Source: Entrophospora sp. SA101
Taxonomy: Eukaryota; Glomeromycota; Glomeromycetes; Entrophosporales; Entrophosporaceae
Assembly (NCBI GenBank): GCA_958430865.1
Contig: CAUDNR010004203.1
Location: forward strand, 13,784 to 58,996
Reading direction: 5' to 3'
Length of the DNA stretch: 45,213 nt
Made by a program: the position numbers and the translations under genes. Position 1 is the first letter of the stretch; each line of letters opens with the position of its first letter. This document shows, one piece after another, positions 22,541 to 34,848 of the stretch. The notes under the pieces are model-generated. The model saw nothing but the letters and a program-made list of their open reading frames with translations. It made no database searches and had not been told where the DNA came from.

Positions 22541-23237
22541 AATTATATATAAAAATTATTTATTATATGTATTTTTTAATAAAAAATGTATTTACTTATT
22601 ATTACAAAAGTGTTGAGGGCGGAACATATCAAATAAACTTATTGATAATTGCAATATAACAACTAGAATGAGAATTTTCATTAAAGATTATGATGGCAAC
22701 TATTGGAAGACTAATATATTAATGTGTAAAAAATCCAATTATTATTACTATTTGTTTTTTTATTGACTATTGTACTAAGATTAATATATAAATATTCCTG
22801 GTGACGTATCTACTGGCGGAATTTGGAATTGGGACAAGGACAACGATTTATCTCAGCTTGCACCAGGATTGGTATTTTTTTTGATTTTTTTCTAGACAAA
22901 AATCAAATATTCTCTGAATTTTTGAAATTCATGATATAATTTGTCATGCCACACGTTGCAAAAATAATTATAACTTTTTCTTATTAATTACAGAATAATC
23001 AGATTAGAAAAAAATATCATATTTGCATGTTATGTTGATATTTGGAATATTCATAGCTGTCTTCATGCATACACATCCCCAACTTCGATTGTATTTACAT
23101 TGTCGGCAAGTAAAGATTTGTCTTTCCTCACTATAATTTCATTAATCCTTATTTCCTTATAATATAAAGATTATTAAAAATAAATAAATCGTATGAAGTC
23201 TTTAATCAAATAATATTTATTTGCAAGTTTTTTATTA
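22541..23237. other. Stretch before the assembly gap
   Basis: No supported gene. A protein-like piece DVSTGGIWNWDKDNDLSQ lies at about 22803-22856, followed soon after by a possible GT donor. It may be an isolated exon or a relic. The last 77 bases repeat 15409-15485 in inverse orientation. Confidence 0.4.
23161..23237 (-). repeat. 77-bp inverse copy of 15409-15485, abutting the gap
   Basis: The exact reverse complement of 15409-15485 ends precisely where the Ns begin. It may continue into the gap. Confidence 0.93.
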
Positions 23238-23247
23238 NNNNNNNNNN
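23238..23247. other. Assembly gap (10 N)
   Basis: Ten Ns mark a scaffold join of unknown true length. The right side enters the large repeat at the position equivalent to 322. Confidence 0.99.
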
Positions 23248-26200
23248 TTATTAATGATATTTTAAATTATAGAATCTAAACAAATTGAATTAAATATGTC
23301 AGATTCTAAACAAATTGAAATAAATATACCAGATAATTTATGAAAAAATTTTATTTATCTGATTATTGAAATTTTCACATTAGTTTTTTTATTATTATCA
23401 AAAAATTTTTTTTAATAATTATATGCTATCTATCTATTTTAAATTAAAGCAGACGTTCCTTGTAATTTAACCTGATTGTATCCGTTGATTATCTGGGTGT
23501 TTAAGTACTTGGTCAATCAATAAAGTTCAACACCTGGATAATCAGTCAGTCAATAAAATTCAACATCTAGTGAAAATTTTCAACACCTAATTAACTGGAT
23601 GATTGGTGAATATCATTTGGCAGATACAACCTATCACCATGTCACTTATCATCATTTAGTATTATTTATTCATTATTTTTTTAGTATTTTTATATTCATA
23701 CTGTTTTAACATTTCATCATCTATAAACACTATAAATAATAATAATAATAAAAATGATCAACCATTGTGAGATAAAAATCTACGTCTCACAGTAAATCAA
23801 TATTTTATTTATAATAATATGCCAACAATGCTAATACAATTTCTTCCAATTTATTTATACTAAATCATAACAACAATTCCTGTGAATACATATTTATGCT
23901 TTATCTCAAAACTATCTTTCACTATCATTAAACAATTCCTTACACTAAGAAATACTAAATAAAATTTTTTAGATATCCTGATTGTGGTTTTTGGTAGGTG
24001 CCTTCTAGCTGTCTTCCTCTTTACTACAAAGTCAGGCACATATCTAAAAACTACTAAATAAAATTCATCAATATTACCTTACTAAAACTCACTAAAAGAA
24101 AAGAAAAGGAATAAAAAATAATAAACAAATATAAACAAATATAAAATTTATTATGCTTGGGATTAGCATGAATTCATTGTTAGAGATAGATTTATTATCA
24201 TTACTAAAATAAATTCGAAGACTATGACAAGGACAAGGACAAGGACAAGGTTAAGGACAGTGTTATTTATTAAATTATTATGATGATGATAAAGATGATG
24301 ATCCATGAAGTTGAGAAAATTACAATGTTAAAGGTTCTATCATCCAATTCTCTGATTTCTTTGAAACCCTAATTTATCCTAATTAAATGTATTTGTAGGA
24401 TTATTTTCAAGTTATTTCTAAAGTGATCAATCATTTAAATTCCTTCATTTAAATTTAATTGAGAAATAAAGGTCTGTTACATTTTAGAGCTTTAGAATAT
24501 TTACTTCTCCGTTGTTTAAGATATTTTCCATGGGCTAATTATTTTATTGTGATTAAATAACAAAGATATTGCAGGGAGCAGTGTGCCATCTCCCAGAAAA
24601 GGTCATTGATATCACCAAGCTTACTTTGTTAAAAAATTATATTATATACATTTTACATTAAAGTTTTCAATCCATCATGATTAACCTTTTCCAATCTTTT
24701 GTATTCAATCAAAGCACTTTTGAGAAAAACCAAATCTCAGAATGTTCAAGTTTTCCAAGAAGCTTGCACTACTCAAGCTTAGCCTTCAGCAAATATGTTC
24801 TCATCAATAGAGATGGTTATATGAGGTAAGGTCAAACCCTCTGTTTTATGAACAGTCAATGAGAAGGCATTTTGGAGCAGGAATTGTATAAACTATTAAT
24901 TAATTAAGGAAGGTATTTTCATCACTCATTATTGTACAACAAATGTATAATTGACATTTTGTCTTGTCTTGATGATAGTTGAGTTCCTTTTCCTTATTGT
25001 TATCCAGCATTAGATAACATGATCAAAGGAAACAATGAAAAATTCCATCATATAAACTTTAATTAATTAAAAAATGTATTTTCATCACTGTTTAATATAA
25101 TAAATAGGATAACATTTGTCTTGCATAATCTCAATGCTATTCAGGTTACCTAACATTACATTAATAATAATAAGGAAAAGTAACACAATCAAAGAAAATA
25201 AAGAAAATTCATCACATAAATTATTAAATAATAAGTATTCTCATCACACATTATTTGTTATAACATGTGTAAAACAACATTATTTGTAAATATACATTGA
25301 TATAAAATCAAATTTGTGTCAATTTGAAATTTACCAATTAAATTTTGGGTGTTTGAATACAAATTTCTGATTGGCTAATTTGAATTTCACGCGTGTGAAT
25401 TTCAAATTGACACAGATTCCAAATTCACGCACAACATATGCACCTAAACACAAAAAAAAAATATCTTGTTAAGTTTCCATTTCATCACTTGTTTTTGCTC
25501 ATTTCCAATGATTTCTTCAACTTTTTCAAAAGACTTTGATTCAACAAACATGTCCTCAAGTTTTTTCAGTGCTGCTTAATTCTTGTCAACATTTTTTCCT
25601 TATTTTTTATTGTTTGATGGTGATGGTGATGATATGACAAGATGATAATTCTATAACTAGATATGTAAATTCCAGCTCCAGGGCTTCCAAATGCAAAAAA
25701 TCATTCCCACCTGGTACCAATTTGCCAACCATTGAAATTTTAGGTTATCCTTGATTTATTGGAATCTAGTAAGTAAATCATTTATATAAATAAATACATT
25801 CAAGTGTCTAATAGTTTACATGCCAGTTTAATTGTAAAATAAATTTTTTTACCTAGAATTGATATGATATGATGCCAAAATACTTGTTCCAAAGATTTTT
25901 TGTTTTAGTGACTCTGTTGTAAATCTTTTTTAGTAAAACAACTCTCATATCCCAATTTATTATCTTTTTATGGATGTTGTTAATGTATGTGCCAGTGCAT
26001 ATGAATAGAAGGAGGATTTGCAGCAGTTGCTTGTGGCCACCATTACCACCATCATCGTTATCATTAACATGACCACCATCACTATTACAAACATTGTTAA
26101 TGTAGTTGCTGCTGCTATTATTGTTATCGTCATTGTATCATCATTATTGTAATCATAATTATTATCATTGTCATTATTTGTTATCATTATCAATGGTATC

Positions 26201-28314
26201 ATCATCATTATTATCATTATTATTAACAAAAGAAATCTTGGTCAATTGAATTAATGTGAGTAGGAAAAAAGCAAATGAGAAATTTAATATAGTAAAAATT
26301 CAAGCAGTTTTGGTTGTTAATATTAGTATCAATGATACATACATATTTACAACCATCTTCTAATGCAAATCGCCCTGCAGTTTATATGATATTGCCAATT
26401 GAAACCTTTTCCTTGGTCACCACCATTGCTCCTCCACAAAATTTCTTGAAAATTAATTCTTCATATTCATCAACTTCAGTCCTGAATATTACAGTTCCTT
26501 TTAAAAGGCCATTTATTTCAACTAACAATGCAAATTAAATCAGTTAAACTAATAAATATTAAATTATCAGATAAATTTTTAATTATTAAATTTTTGATTG
26601 AATTTTTTTGTTGAAATTAAAATTTGTTAAATTCATTTATTTATTACAACAAATATATATACAATAGTAAAATCTTATTAGTAATAGAATAGCTGGGACG
26701 AATGAAAAAAAATGTCGATTGAGGAAAGAGCATTATATATTGAAGAAAGTGAATTAAGAGATAAATTGGATAGTTTAGAAAAAGAACTTTCATGTAATAA
26801 TAAGCACCAGTAATAGGTAAAAAATGAGAATCTAAATATATCTAGTCATTTGCTTGATATCTGATTATTTATTAAATGAATGATATTGGAAAAATCTATA
26901 TGTAAATCAAAATATACAGATCAATATAATCGGATATTTGAATATTTTTAAATGATTCAATTTTCAATTCAATTAATTCACTTAAAATGGTAGAAGAGGT
27001 TGGGAAAAAACTTGCTACTGCTTGTATTTTGAAGAAAAGAAAATGGAGGTTCTAAGAAGTTAAGTTGGATATTGGATTTGAAGAAGTTACAAAAGATAGT
27101 GGAGAAAAACGCAAGTGAGCTTTTTGTCAAATTAACTGGAAATTTTGATAAAAAATTTTGGAATCTTTTTACATTTTAAAATTTATCCTTAATTTTACTA
27201 CCATTACATAAAAAAGTGATAAATTTTGCCAGGCAAAATTTTAGCATATGTTTTCATATTAATGCGCAAACTGATCCGTCATCTGACTGTGCAACAATAT
27301 ATATTCGATTTTATTCTATTTTATATGCTGCCAAAGTAATTCGGAAGTTAGCTATAAGAAGACTTCTTTGCATTTAGTAGATCATACGTTCACTTTGAAA
27401 ATAATAAATTTAAATTAAATCATTTAACAACATTACTAAGAGAAGACCTAATATTTCTGGTTAGTAATTTGAATAAATTAAATGCCTATTTAAACAGTTC
27501 TAAGTGATGTAAAGGATTACTGGTCCAAAGGAGGTACAAGTAATAGTATGACGTGCTATTAGTTAATGGTGAGCGCATGAAAAAATTTAATATTCATACA
27601 TTATTTATTATTCATTGATAAGAAGTGGTAAATTCATTGATTTCAACGTATTATTTTATAGATTGAAATAGGATATTTATGCTGTCTCAAACCATAGGCG
27701 TGCCTTATTACATTGTAATTATATCAAGAGTTTTCACGCTAATGTTTTTGCTGAATTATTTATTACCAATTACAAAAATAAAAAAAATATTGCTAAAACT
27801 TATTTATGAATTTTTTATTAATTCCGCTATGTTAATAAATAAATTTAATTGATTGAGCGAACAAATGAATATTCTACGCTAATTTTTTATAATCCAAAAG
27901 GTTTCTTTGCTCAAAATACCATTCTTAATCTCTTCTGTACAATAATCCACGACACCAGTTGATTTGGAAATGCAGTTTTTTTTGAAGAAATCACGATTTT
28001 CTTTCTTGAAATACAGACAGGATGCGAGAGATAGATTGGATATAGCTTAAAACACGTATTTCCAAAGATTTGCAGTTTCAATTTAATGACATTAAGGTCA
28101 CAAGTCAAGTTTCACATCATCAAAAGAGAGATAAAGGCAGTCTTTAACATTCCAGACTTTATTTCATCAAAAGCTAATTATAAGAGACAGTTTCTTGATT
28201 TGAGATTATTCATTAGTAAAAGTCGGGTAACTTTTTACTATTACTATTACTATTACTATTACTATTACTATTACTATTACTATTACTATTACTATTACTA
28301 TTACTATTACTATT
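23248..28314. repeat. Large direct repeat, copy 2 (5,067 bp)
   Basis: Near-identical to 322-5388. It includes the kinase-tail last exon (23273-23345), the hairpin (25316-25413), the short charged frame (26712-26813) and the 13-unit ACTATT array (28237-28314). No independent gene is seen in it. Downstream it leads to arginase instead of the low-complexity gene. Confidence 0.95.
28237..28314. repeat. (ACTATT)13 microsatellite, second copy
   Basis: It has the same 13 units as 5311-5388. After it the sequence reads GTTATTATTATTATCCGTC and differs from copy 1. Confidence 0.97.
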
Positions 28315-28722
28315 GTTATTATTATTATCCGTCATTATTTTTGTTTTTTTTTTTAACTTGAACAAAAAATATTTTAGTTTTATTTTTAAAGAAAAAGAAA
28401 TACGTCATATCATCATTTATTTATTGTAAAAAAAAAAAAAATAAATAAAAATTAGATAAGGAAAATTTATTGTCAAACTAACGTTATTTATTTAAAAAGA
28501 ACCAAATCGAGTCAATCACGCATAAATCACGCATTCTAACAATTTTATTATTATTACTTTATTATACTTTATTATTTTATTTTCTATCTATAAAAGGTGA
28601 ATTTCGACTAAGACAAATTTGATAATTACTATTAGAATACATTTAATTATTCTATTTTATGCACTATAACATTCATTATATTATTATTATTATTATATTA
28701 TTATAGTAAATATAAATTTTAA
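28315..28722. other. AT-rich spacer downstream of arginase
   Basis: Nothing gene-like is seen. It probably contains the arginase 3' UTR and end-processing signals (read on the minus strand). Confidence 0.4.
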
Positions 28723-30177
28723 TTATAGTAAAGTTTCGCCTGTTTAAAATAAAAAAAAAAAATTTGTTTAATTAATTAATTAAAAATAATAAATAAATCA
28801 TTAGCGAATGCAGAAAAAATTTACCTAAACTACATCTGATCAACGAACATCCTACAGTTACAGTTTCGAATATACTAGCTTCATCTGCAAGCGTTGGGTT
28901 TACCTCCTAATAATTGTAACAATTATTTAATATTATTACAACAATAAGAATAATTATGATTGTAATGCAATTAATTAATTATATCATATATAGGCAATAA
29001 AAATAAAATAATAAATTTGGAAAAAAAGTGCTTTACCATTAAATCTACGGCAACCAAAAGTCCCGTTTCATGAATTGCTTCGCATATGTAATGACCTTCT
29101 CTAAAGGTCAAACCGCCACGAACAGGTGTACCTTTATCGGAAATTAGAATAATCAAAAGGAAATTTTAATTTAAATGAATATAATTAAATACATTGACAT
29201 AAAATCAGATTATTTGTTACCTGTACTAGGCGCAACAGTTGGATCTAGTGCATCGACGTCAAAACTAAGATGAATTGGACGATTTCTATCCGGATTTACT
29301 GTGTCCAATGCCATTTCCATTACTTTACCAATTCCATATTTATCGATTTCGTGCATCGAAAAGGCTTTGATACCGTGTTGCTTTAAAATCTTTTTTTCTG
29401 GTTGATCAATATCTCGAAGTCCAATATAAACTAATCTGTCTGGTGTAAGTCTTGGCTTAATCCACTCAAAACCCTCCATTTTCCCTGCTATCCCTAATAG
29501 AAAAGATACTGGGCATCCATGTAAATTCCCTGAATCGGTAGATTCGGGTGTATTTATATCCTAATAAGTTAAATAATAAAAAAACAAATAAACAAACAAC
29601 AAATAAAAAAAACAAATAAATAAACAACAAATAAAAAAATAATCATAAAAATCAAAGATAAAAAATTATTATATAATTACAGCGTGTGCATCAATCCAAA
29701 TCAGACATGCATCATGATGAACCGCTAAAGTACCGGATACAGTGCCAAGTGCGAGACTATGATCACCACCTAATGTTAATACCATTTGACCTTTTCTATG
29801 ATGCCTTTCAACAGACCTAGAGACTGCTTCTGTAACTCGTGAAACATAACGAGGTCGTTTCAATTTCCCTATATTTGGATCATCTTTCGGTTTAAGATCA
29901 GTGAGTTTAAGATGACCATCAAATTCCACGTCCCAATCCATCTCTTGAAGTTGTTCTATCAATCCATATTCAATGATTTTCAATGGACCCTCGTCAACAC
30001 CATCTTTAGGCTTAATTAATCAATCAATAATTGAATGAGCGAGCGTGTACGAATTAAAAAAAAAAAGACAAAAAGATATAACTAAACGTGAATGATGCTA
30101 ACCTGGCCACCGCTGAATGGACAACCAATTACTCCTACACTCTTACCTCTAAGAAATTTGTATGATACTTCTTCCAT
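28723..30177 (-). CDS. Arginase (six exons)
   Basis: Arginase hydrolyses L-arginine to L-ornithine and urea with a binuclear manganese centre. Minus-strand exons are 30177-30103, 30010-29681, 29560-29221, 29131-29037, 28906-28825 and 28739-28723, all with GT/AG borders and consistent phases. They give 312 residues, a normal arginase length. The N-terminus is [20 protein letters not shown]. Manganese ligands are visible: GGDHS (His109), DAHAD across the exon 2/3 junction (Asp132, His134, Asp136), and SFDVDALDP (Asp236, Asp238). [11 protein letters not shown] and the C-terminal [14 protein letters not shown] are also classic. The last exon is only 17 bases (GETLL and stop); without it the frame would run on into intron sequence. 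No targeting peptide is seen, so it is probably cytosolic. Arginine is the main nitrogen carrier in arbuscular mycorrhizal fungi, which would fit a role in nitrogen release. Confidence 0.96.
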
Positions 30178-31565
30178 TTTTTATTATTTTAATAATTCCG
30201 ATTAAATTTTAATTATTTCAAGAATAAATTTTAATAATTAGTAATTTAAATAATTTTGATGATTATAATAATTTTAAAAAAAAAATGAAAAAATTATTTT
30301 ATTATATATATAATAATTTGGATAGGTACAACATCATGTGGCGTAACACAACTTTCATCAAAAAAATCGTGGGAGATTTAATATTGACAAAACAAGACAA
30401 GGACGAAAAATTTGAATTGTAGAATTATTAATTGTGGATGTATAAAATGTATAAACATTATTATCATCGGGTTTTGCTTTTCTTTTAGTTGTGTAAATTA
30501 ATTTTTAATTTATATTATCTTTAAAACAATTTGAAATTGAACTTAATTTTTTGGGGCACAGGTCTAGTAGATTTTATTGATAGTGCAAGAAAATGTATTT
30601 TCAAAAAAATTTTTTTTCTGCAATGAATAATGATTGGATAATTTTTATGTAATACTTGCTTCTTGTTCTGATTTGCCCGATAATAAAGTTTTTAATTATT
30701 AAAAAAATAACAATAACTAATAGAAAAGAGGCACTTCTCCCACATTTAGAATCGATCCCGTCCCGCAATTAATTAAAATTATGAAGTTTAATTAATAATC
30801 GATTGTTTGATTGATAAAATGAAAGATTTACGTGAAAAAAAAATTTCCATATGAATTATCAAAACATTGTTATGATACCACGTGATATTCAGCTTGGATC
30901 GTTGCATCATTGGTTGATCTCACCCTAATACTAATACTAACAAATCTGTTTCACGGAAAAATTTCTTTTTGGAAATTATGTTATTAGGTTTATTTTTAAA
31001 TTGATGTTCAGCTCTATAATTATGTAATTTCTATCAGAACCTTTTATTCTATTAGTGATGCATGATTTCTAAATTTGGGAATAAATATTCGTGTTACCTT
31101 CTGATTATAGCCATAAAGTTACCAATTTAGGTAGTAAACGGCTTAGCGGCTAAGGATTTTTAAACGGCCAACATTACTGCTTTTATCCCAGAATTTCTAT
31201 GATCTTAATTCAGCCCAAATTCTTTAAATTTAACCAAAATAAATTTTAAACAATAGATTCGATCTTCTCTTGATTGTCTAAAATAAGGTAGCCTACACAT
31301 TTGGAATTTTGACACTTCTCTTTGGAATCAACGAATTTTATTTTTACAACTTCTTTTTTTATCAGAAAAGAGGGCTATTATAAAAAAAAAAATCTTCCCA
31401 TTCCTTTTCATTCATATATATTATATTACTAATGTATTGTATGATTTAAAAATTTTTTTTTTTTAAAAAAACCTTTAAAATCAACCTTTGCACACTTTTT
31501 TTAATTCCAAGAAAAAAATTTTTTTTTAGAATAAAAAAAATAAAAAATAAAACTTTAAAAATCAA
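30178..31565. other. Divergent intergenic region between arginase and the F-box-like gene
   Basis: These 1.39 kb are AT-rich, with TATATATATAATAATTTGG near 30303 that could serve arginase. Poly-A and poly-T tracts just before 31566 are typical of fungal promoters. No gene is seen. Confidence 0.45.
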
Positions 31566-34397
31566 ATGAAAAATAAGCGAAACTATTTATTTGATCAACC
31601 AACCTGTGTGGTAAAAAACATTCTTTTAGATCCATCACTTTCCATTATAGATCGATGTAATATTTCTCAAACATGTAGAACTTTACACAATTTCACTTCA
31701 ACTTTGTATTCAGCATTTGACTTTCCACTTTCTCCAAATAAAATAACTTCTTTAGCTCAAAAAAGACAATCTATAGTAACTGCGGATAATTTTCAAAGCG
31801 TTCCTACAATTTTGGTTCGTTCTGGAGTTTACAATATTGCAATTGGGTTTAGTAATGGTGATGATTATTCCGCCATATTTTTTAATAAAAAATGTATTGT
31901 CAGAGTTGTCAAGGTTAAACATCCTAAATCATCATCCTCAAAAAGTACTGTACAAATAGAATGCCTATATTCCATTTTGGTTCAACGAATCCTGTTTACT
32001 TGTTTTAGATTTAAAGACAGAATATTACAAATCGAATCTCCTAAAGGCAAAGATTACTTTGCTCATACATCAACTTTAAATGATATATTGGAAAAGTATG
32101 GATTGATCGCAATTCGTAGAAATTATGGTATCGCTTCAACAAAAAATGATGATATCAAAGACAATGATAACATTAATATTAAACATAATAATTTAATTAA
32201 TAATAACATCAACAATAACATTATGAATAACAACAACACCACCATCAACATTAATATTAACAATAATGATTATAACGATTATTATACTGCTGAGTCAATA
32301 TGGAATAGTTCAAAGACTAGGCGCGAACTTATTTCAAAAGGTGTTGTTAGTATGATTCGAAGGTTTCGTCAAAGAGATCAAGCCAGCACAAAGGAACCAC
32401 AAAAGATTTCAAGTTCTGGAAATCAAAGATGGTTTATCAAGGTATTGACGCAATTTCATTATAGGTATTTGATTTGCCAACAAAAACTTTATGTCTATGG
32501 CACTTCACTAAAAAATAGACATCAGGAAATTATAAATTTTTTAGATATTGAATTTAAAAATTCTCTAAAAAAAACTTATCAATCTTATTGGTCTATTATT
32601 AATAAAAAAAAATCCCCTCAATGTTTAGCGACTAAATTATCTAATAGTCTTGGATCATCCTCAAATTGCAGTATTAATAATGATGATGGCTATGATGGAA
32701 ATTTTGAAAAGTTTATAACAATGACAGAGATGGAACAACAATTAGCACAATTAAATGAGCGACACTTGTTTCTTGGTACTCTTATGGAAAGGTTTAAATC
32801 AGTCATTTTAGAAAATCAAAGTTTAGACTCATGTTTTATGGTGTTTAGAAATTATAATCTACAGACTTTATATGAAAGTTTACGTACAAACTTGACAAAA
32901 GTTTTACATAAATATGATAAAGTTGTTGTAGTGATAGATGAATTATCAACAAAATTTCAAAATCTTCTTAAACAATTATATGAACAAGATATGCGTAATA
33001 AATATGCTATTCTAAACAAAGAATTGTCCAGTCAGGGTATATCTGTTCAACTTGATGATAAGATAATTCCTGATTCTTTTAAAACAACATTTTCATCGTC
33101 ATCGTCATCGTCATCACCACCACCACCATCATTATCATCGAATTCCAATAGCGTCTCATCACCTCCTTCATCATCACTATCATGTCTTGCTCCACTCCCT
33201 GCTTCTTATTTATCTTCTACCACTAAACAAGTTTCATATAAGGTTAATTGTTCATTAGTGCCTTTATTATCTACATATAATAATATTACCACTTCATTAT
33301 CAGCATTATCAGTGTCACCAGCGTCATCATCATCATCATCACCATCACCACCAACCGTATTGTATTCTAATTCATCAAAAATCAAAGATTCAAATATTTC
33401 TACTACAACTCTTTCATCTTTAACAAATAAATTATCATCATCATCATCATCAACATCATCATCATTGTATTTATCATCACCATCACCAGCTGCATTGACA
33501 TCTCAACAACATCATTATCATCACCATCATCAAGACTACTATGATATAAGTGCAGAAGGAATATTGGAAGCTTTGCTTGTACAAGTTCCATACGAAAATA
33601 TATTTTCACGTAAAATGACTATTAAAAACATGGCACAAAGACATTTTGAAACAATGTGCTCAGAGTATGGAGATCACACTGCCAGAATTGATTATGATGA
33701 TTATTGTTCAAGTTCTAATGAAGATTTATCAGAAGATAATTACACCAACAACCGTGGTAATGGAAATGGATCATATAATTGTTATAATAATAAAAGTTAT
33801 TTTTATGACATTAAAACTGGCCAACACGTTAGTCAAGATTATGCAAAACAATTTTTCATAGATTGGTTTGAACAAAATTGTGTGAAATTTTGTAATAGGT
33901 TGTTGGAGGCGGGTGATTGGTTGAATGCCATATGCTATATGTTGTTTATGGCAAAATTACTGTTGAAAGATGAATGTCATTGGGTGGAACAGTATGATGA
34001 ATCGGAAGGTGTTTTCACCAACACCATTACGGAGTGGCGATTTGAGATTGTCGAGAGGATTGAGAATGAGTTGAAAAAGTTGACCAAGGATGTTGTTGGT
34101 CCTTCGTTGAAGAAGGGTGAGTGTATAAATGGGGATGATATGAATAGAATTTGGAAAACTTGGTGGTTGTATGCTTGTTCAGAGGTTTTGGATGGGTTGG
34201 AAACAATTGATGTAAAAAGCAGTCTAGAAAAAATGGAAGAATATCTTGGCATCAATAATAACAATGGGAACTATAATAATAGCGACGAGAATAATAATGA
34301 TAATGGGTGTAATAATAATGAGAATAATTGTAGTAATAATAATGGCATCAAACAAAATTTAAAAGAAAAAGGAAAAGAAAAAGAAACAATTATGTAG
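31566..34397 (+). CDS. Large hypothetical protein, F-box-like N-terminus, Ser/Asn-rich linkers
   Basis: A single open frame of 943 codons. Residues about 10-55 (CVVKNILLDPSLSIIDRCN, then SQTCRTLHNF) follow the hydrophobic pattern of an F-box: start of helix 1, a DR in the middle and a conserved SxTCR-type segment. The next 120 residues look like a compact beta-rich domain. An Asn-rich spacer lies at about 195-238, and a helical region (LRTNLTKVLHKYDKVVVVID) at about 440-490. Residues about 510-640 are almost pure Ser/Pro with poly-Ser runs. A second globular region (about 660-885) contains DWFEQNCVKFCNRLLEAGDW and IWKTWWLYACSEVLDG. The tail is Asn-rich and ends in a Lys/Glu run. If the F-box is real, the protein could be a substrate adaptor for an SCF ubiquitin ligase. 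No recognised C-terminal ligand domain was seen, so function stays open. The minus-strand frames inside it are shadows. Confidence 0.8.
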   Translation: MKNKRNYLFDQPTCVVKNILLDPSLSIIDRCNISQTCRTLHNFTSTLYSAFDFPLSPNKITSLAQKRQSIVTADNFQSVPTILVRSGVYNIAIGFSNGDDYSAIFFNKKCIVRVVKVKHPKSSSSKSTVQIECLYSILVQRILFTCFRFKDRILQIESPKGKDYFAHTSTLNDILEKYGLIAIRRNYGIASTKNDDIKDNDNINIKHNNLINNNINNNIMNNNNTTINININNNDYNDYYTAESIWNSSKTRRELISKGVVSMIRRFRQRDQASTKEPQKISSSGNQRWFIKVLTQFHYRYLICQQKLYVYGTSLKNRHQEIINFLDIEFKNSLKKTYQSYWSIINKKKSPQCLATKLSNSLGSSSNCSINNDDGYDGNFEKFITMTEMEQQLAQLNERHLFLGTLMERFKSVILENQSLDSCFMVFRNYNLQTLYESLRTNLTKVLHKYDKVVVVIDELSTKFQNLLKQLYEQDMRNKYAILNKELSSQGISVQLDDKIIPDSFKTTFSSSSSSSSPPPPSLSSNSNSVSSPPSSSLSCLAPLPASYLSSTTKQVSYKVNCSLVPLLSTYNNITTSLSALSVSPASSSSSSPSPPTVLYSNSSKIKDSNISTTTLSSLTNKLSSSSSSTSSSLYLSSPSPAALTSQQHHYHHHHQDYYDISAEGILEALLVQVPYENIFSRKMTIKNMAQRHFETMCSEYGDHTARIDYDDYCSSSNEDLSEDNYTNNRGNGNGSYNCYNNKSYFYDIKTGQHVSQDYAKQFFIDWFEQNCVKFCNRLLEAGDWLNAICYMLFMAKLLLKDECHWVEQYDESEGVFTNTITEWRFEIVERIENELKKLTKDVVGPSLKKGECINGDDMNRIWKTWWLYACSEVLDGLETIDVKSSLEKMEEYLGINNNNGNYNNSDENNNDNGCNNNENNCSNNNGIKQNLKEKGKEKETIM

Positions 34398-34848
34398 TTT
34401 ATATTTAGAAATTTATAAAAAATAGAAACACATTTATTTAATTATTATTTTTTGTGAAAATAGAACAATTTAAAACAATTTAAAACAATTTAAAATTATT
34501 TAGAAAAAATTTAATATTTTTCATCTCTCTAATATTTTCTGTTACATTCATTCATTAACACTGATTGATAATTACTAATTACCACTAGCTGCAATAGCTG
34601 TGAAATCTTTATCATCTTTAATATAACGGCTTCAAAAATTTTTTTTGATTAATAATATATTAATATATAATGTAAATAATAATAATCATTGTCGAAAAAA
34701 AAAAAAAAAACCAAAAATAAAAGTAATTAATATAATTTTTTATAATATACGAGCAACAAAATGAACGATAATAATCGTTTCACTTTCTTCAATGCTCAAT
34801 CCAAAAATATAAATTTGGCAAGGATTAATGTCGGGCTTGTTTTCATTA
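34398..34848. other. Spacer downstream of the F-box-like gene
   Basis: AT-rich, with three near-tandem ACAATTTAAA units at about 34466-34495. A plus-strand frame from ATG 34761 (about 58 codons) overlaps the gag relic on the opposite strand and is probably a shadow. Confidence 0.4.

Noticed and set aside
33403..33861. Met-rich frames on both strands inside the 943-codon gene
   Set aside because: They come from the poly-Ser and TCA/ATG-type repeats of the real frame.
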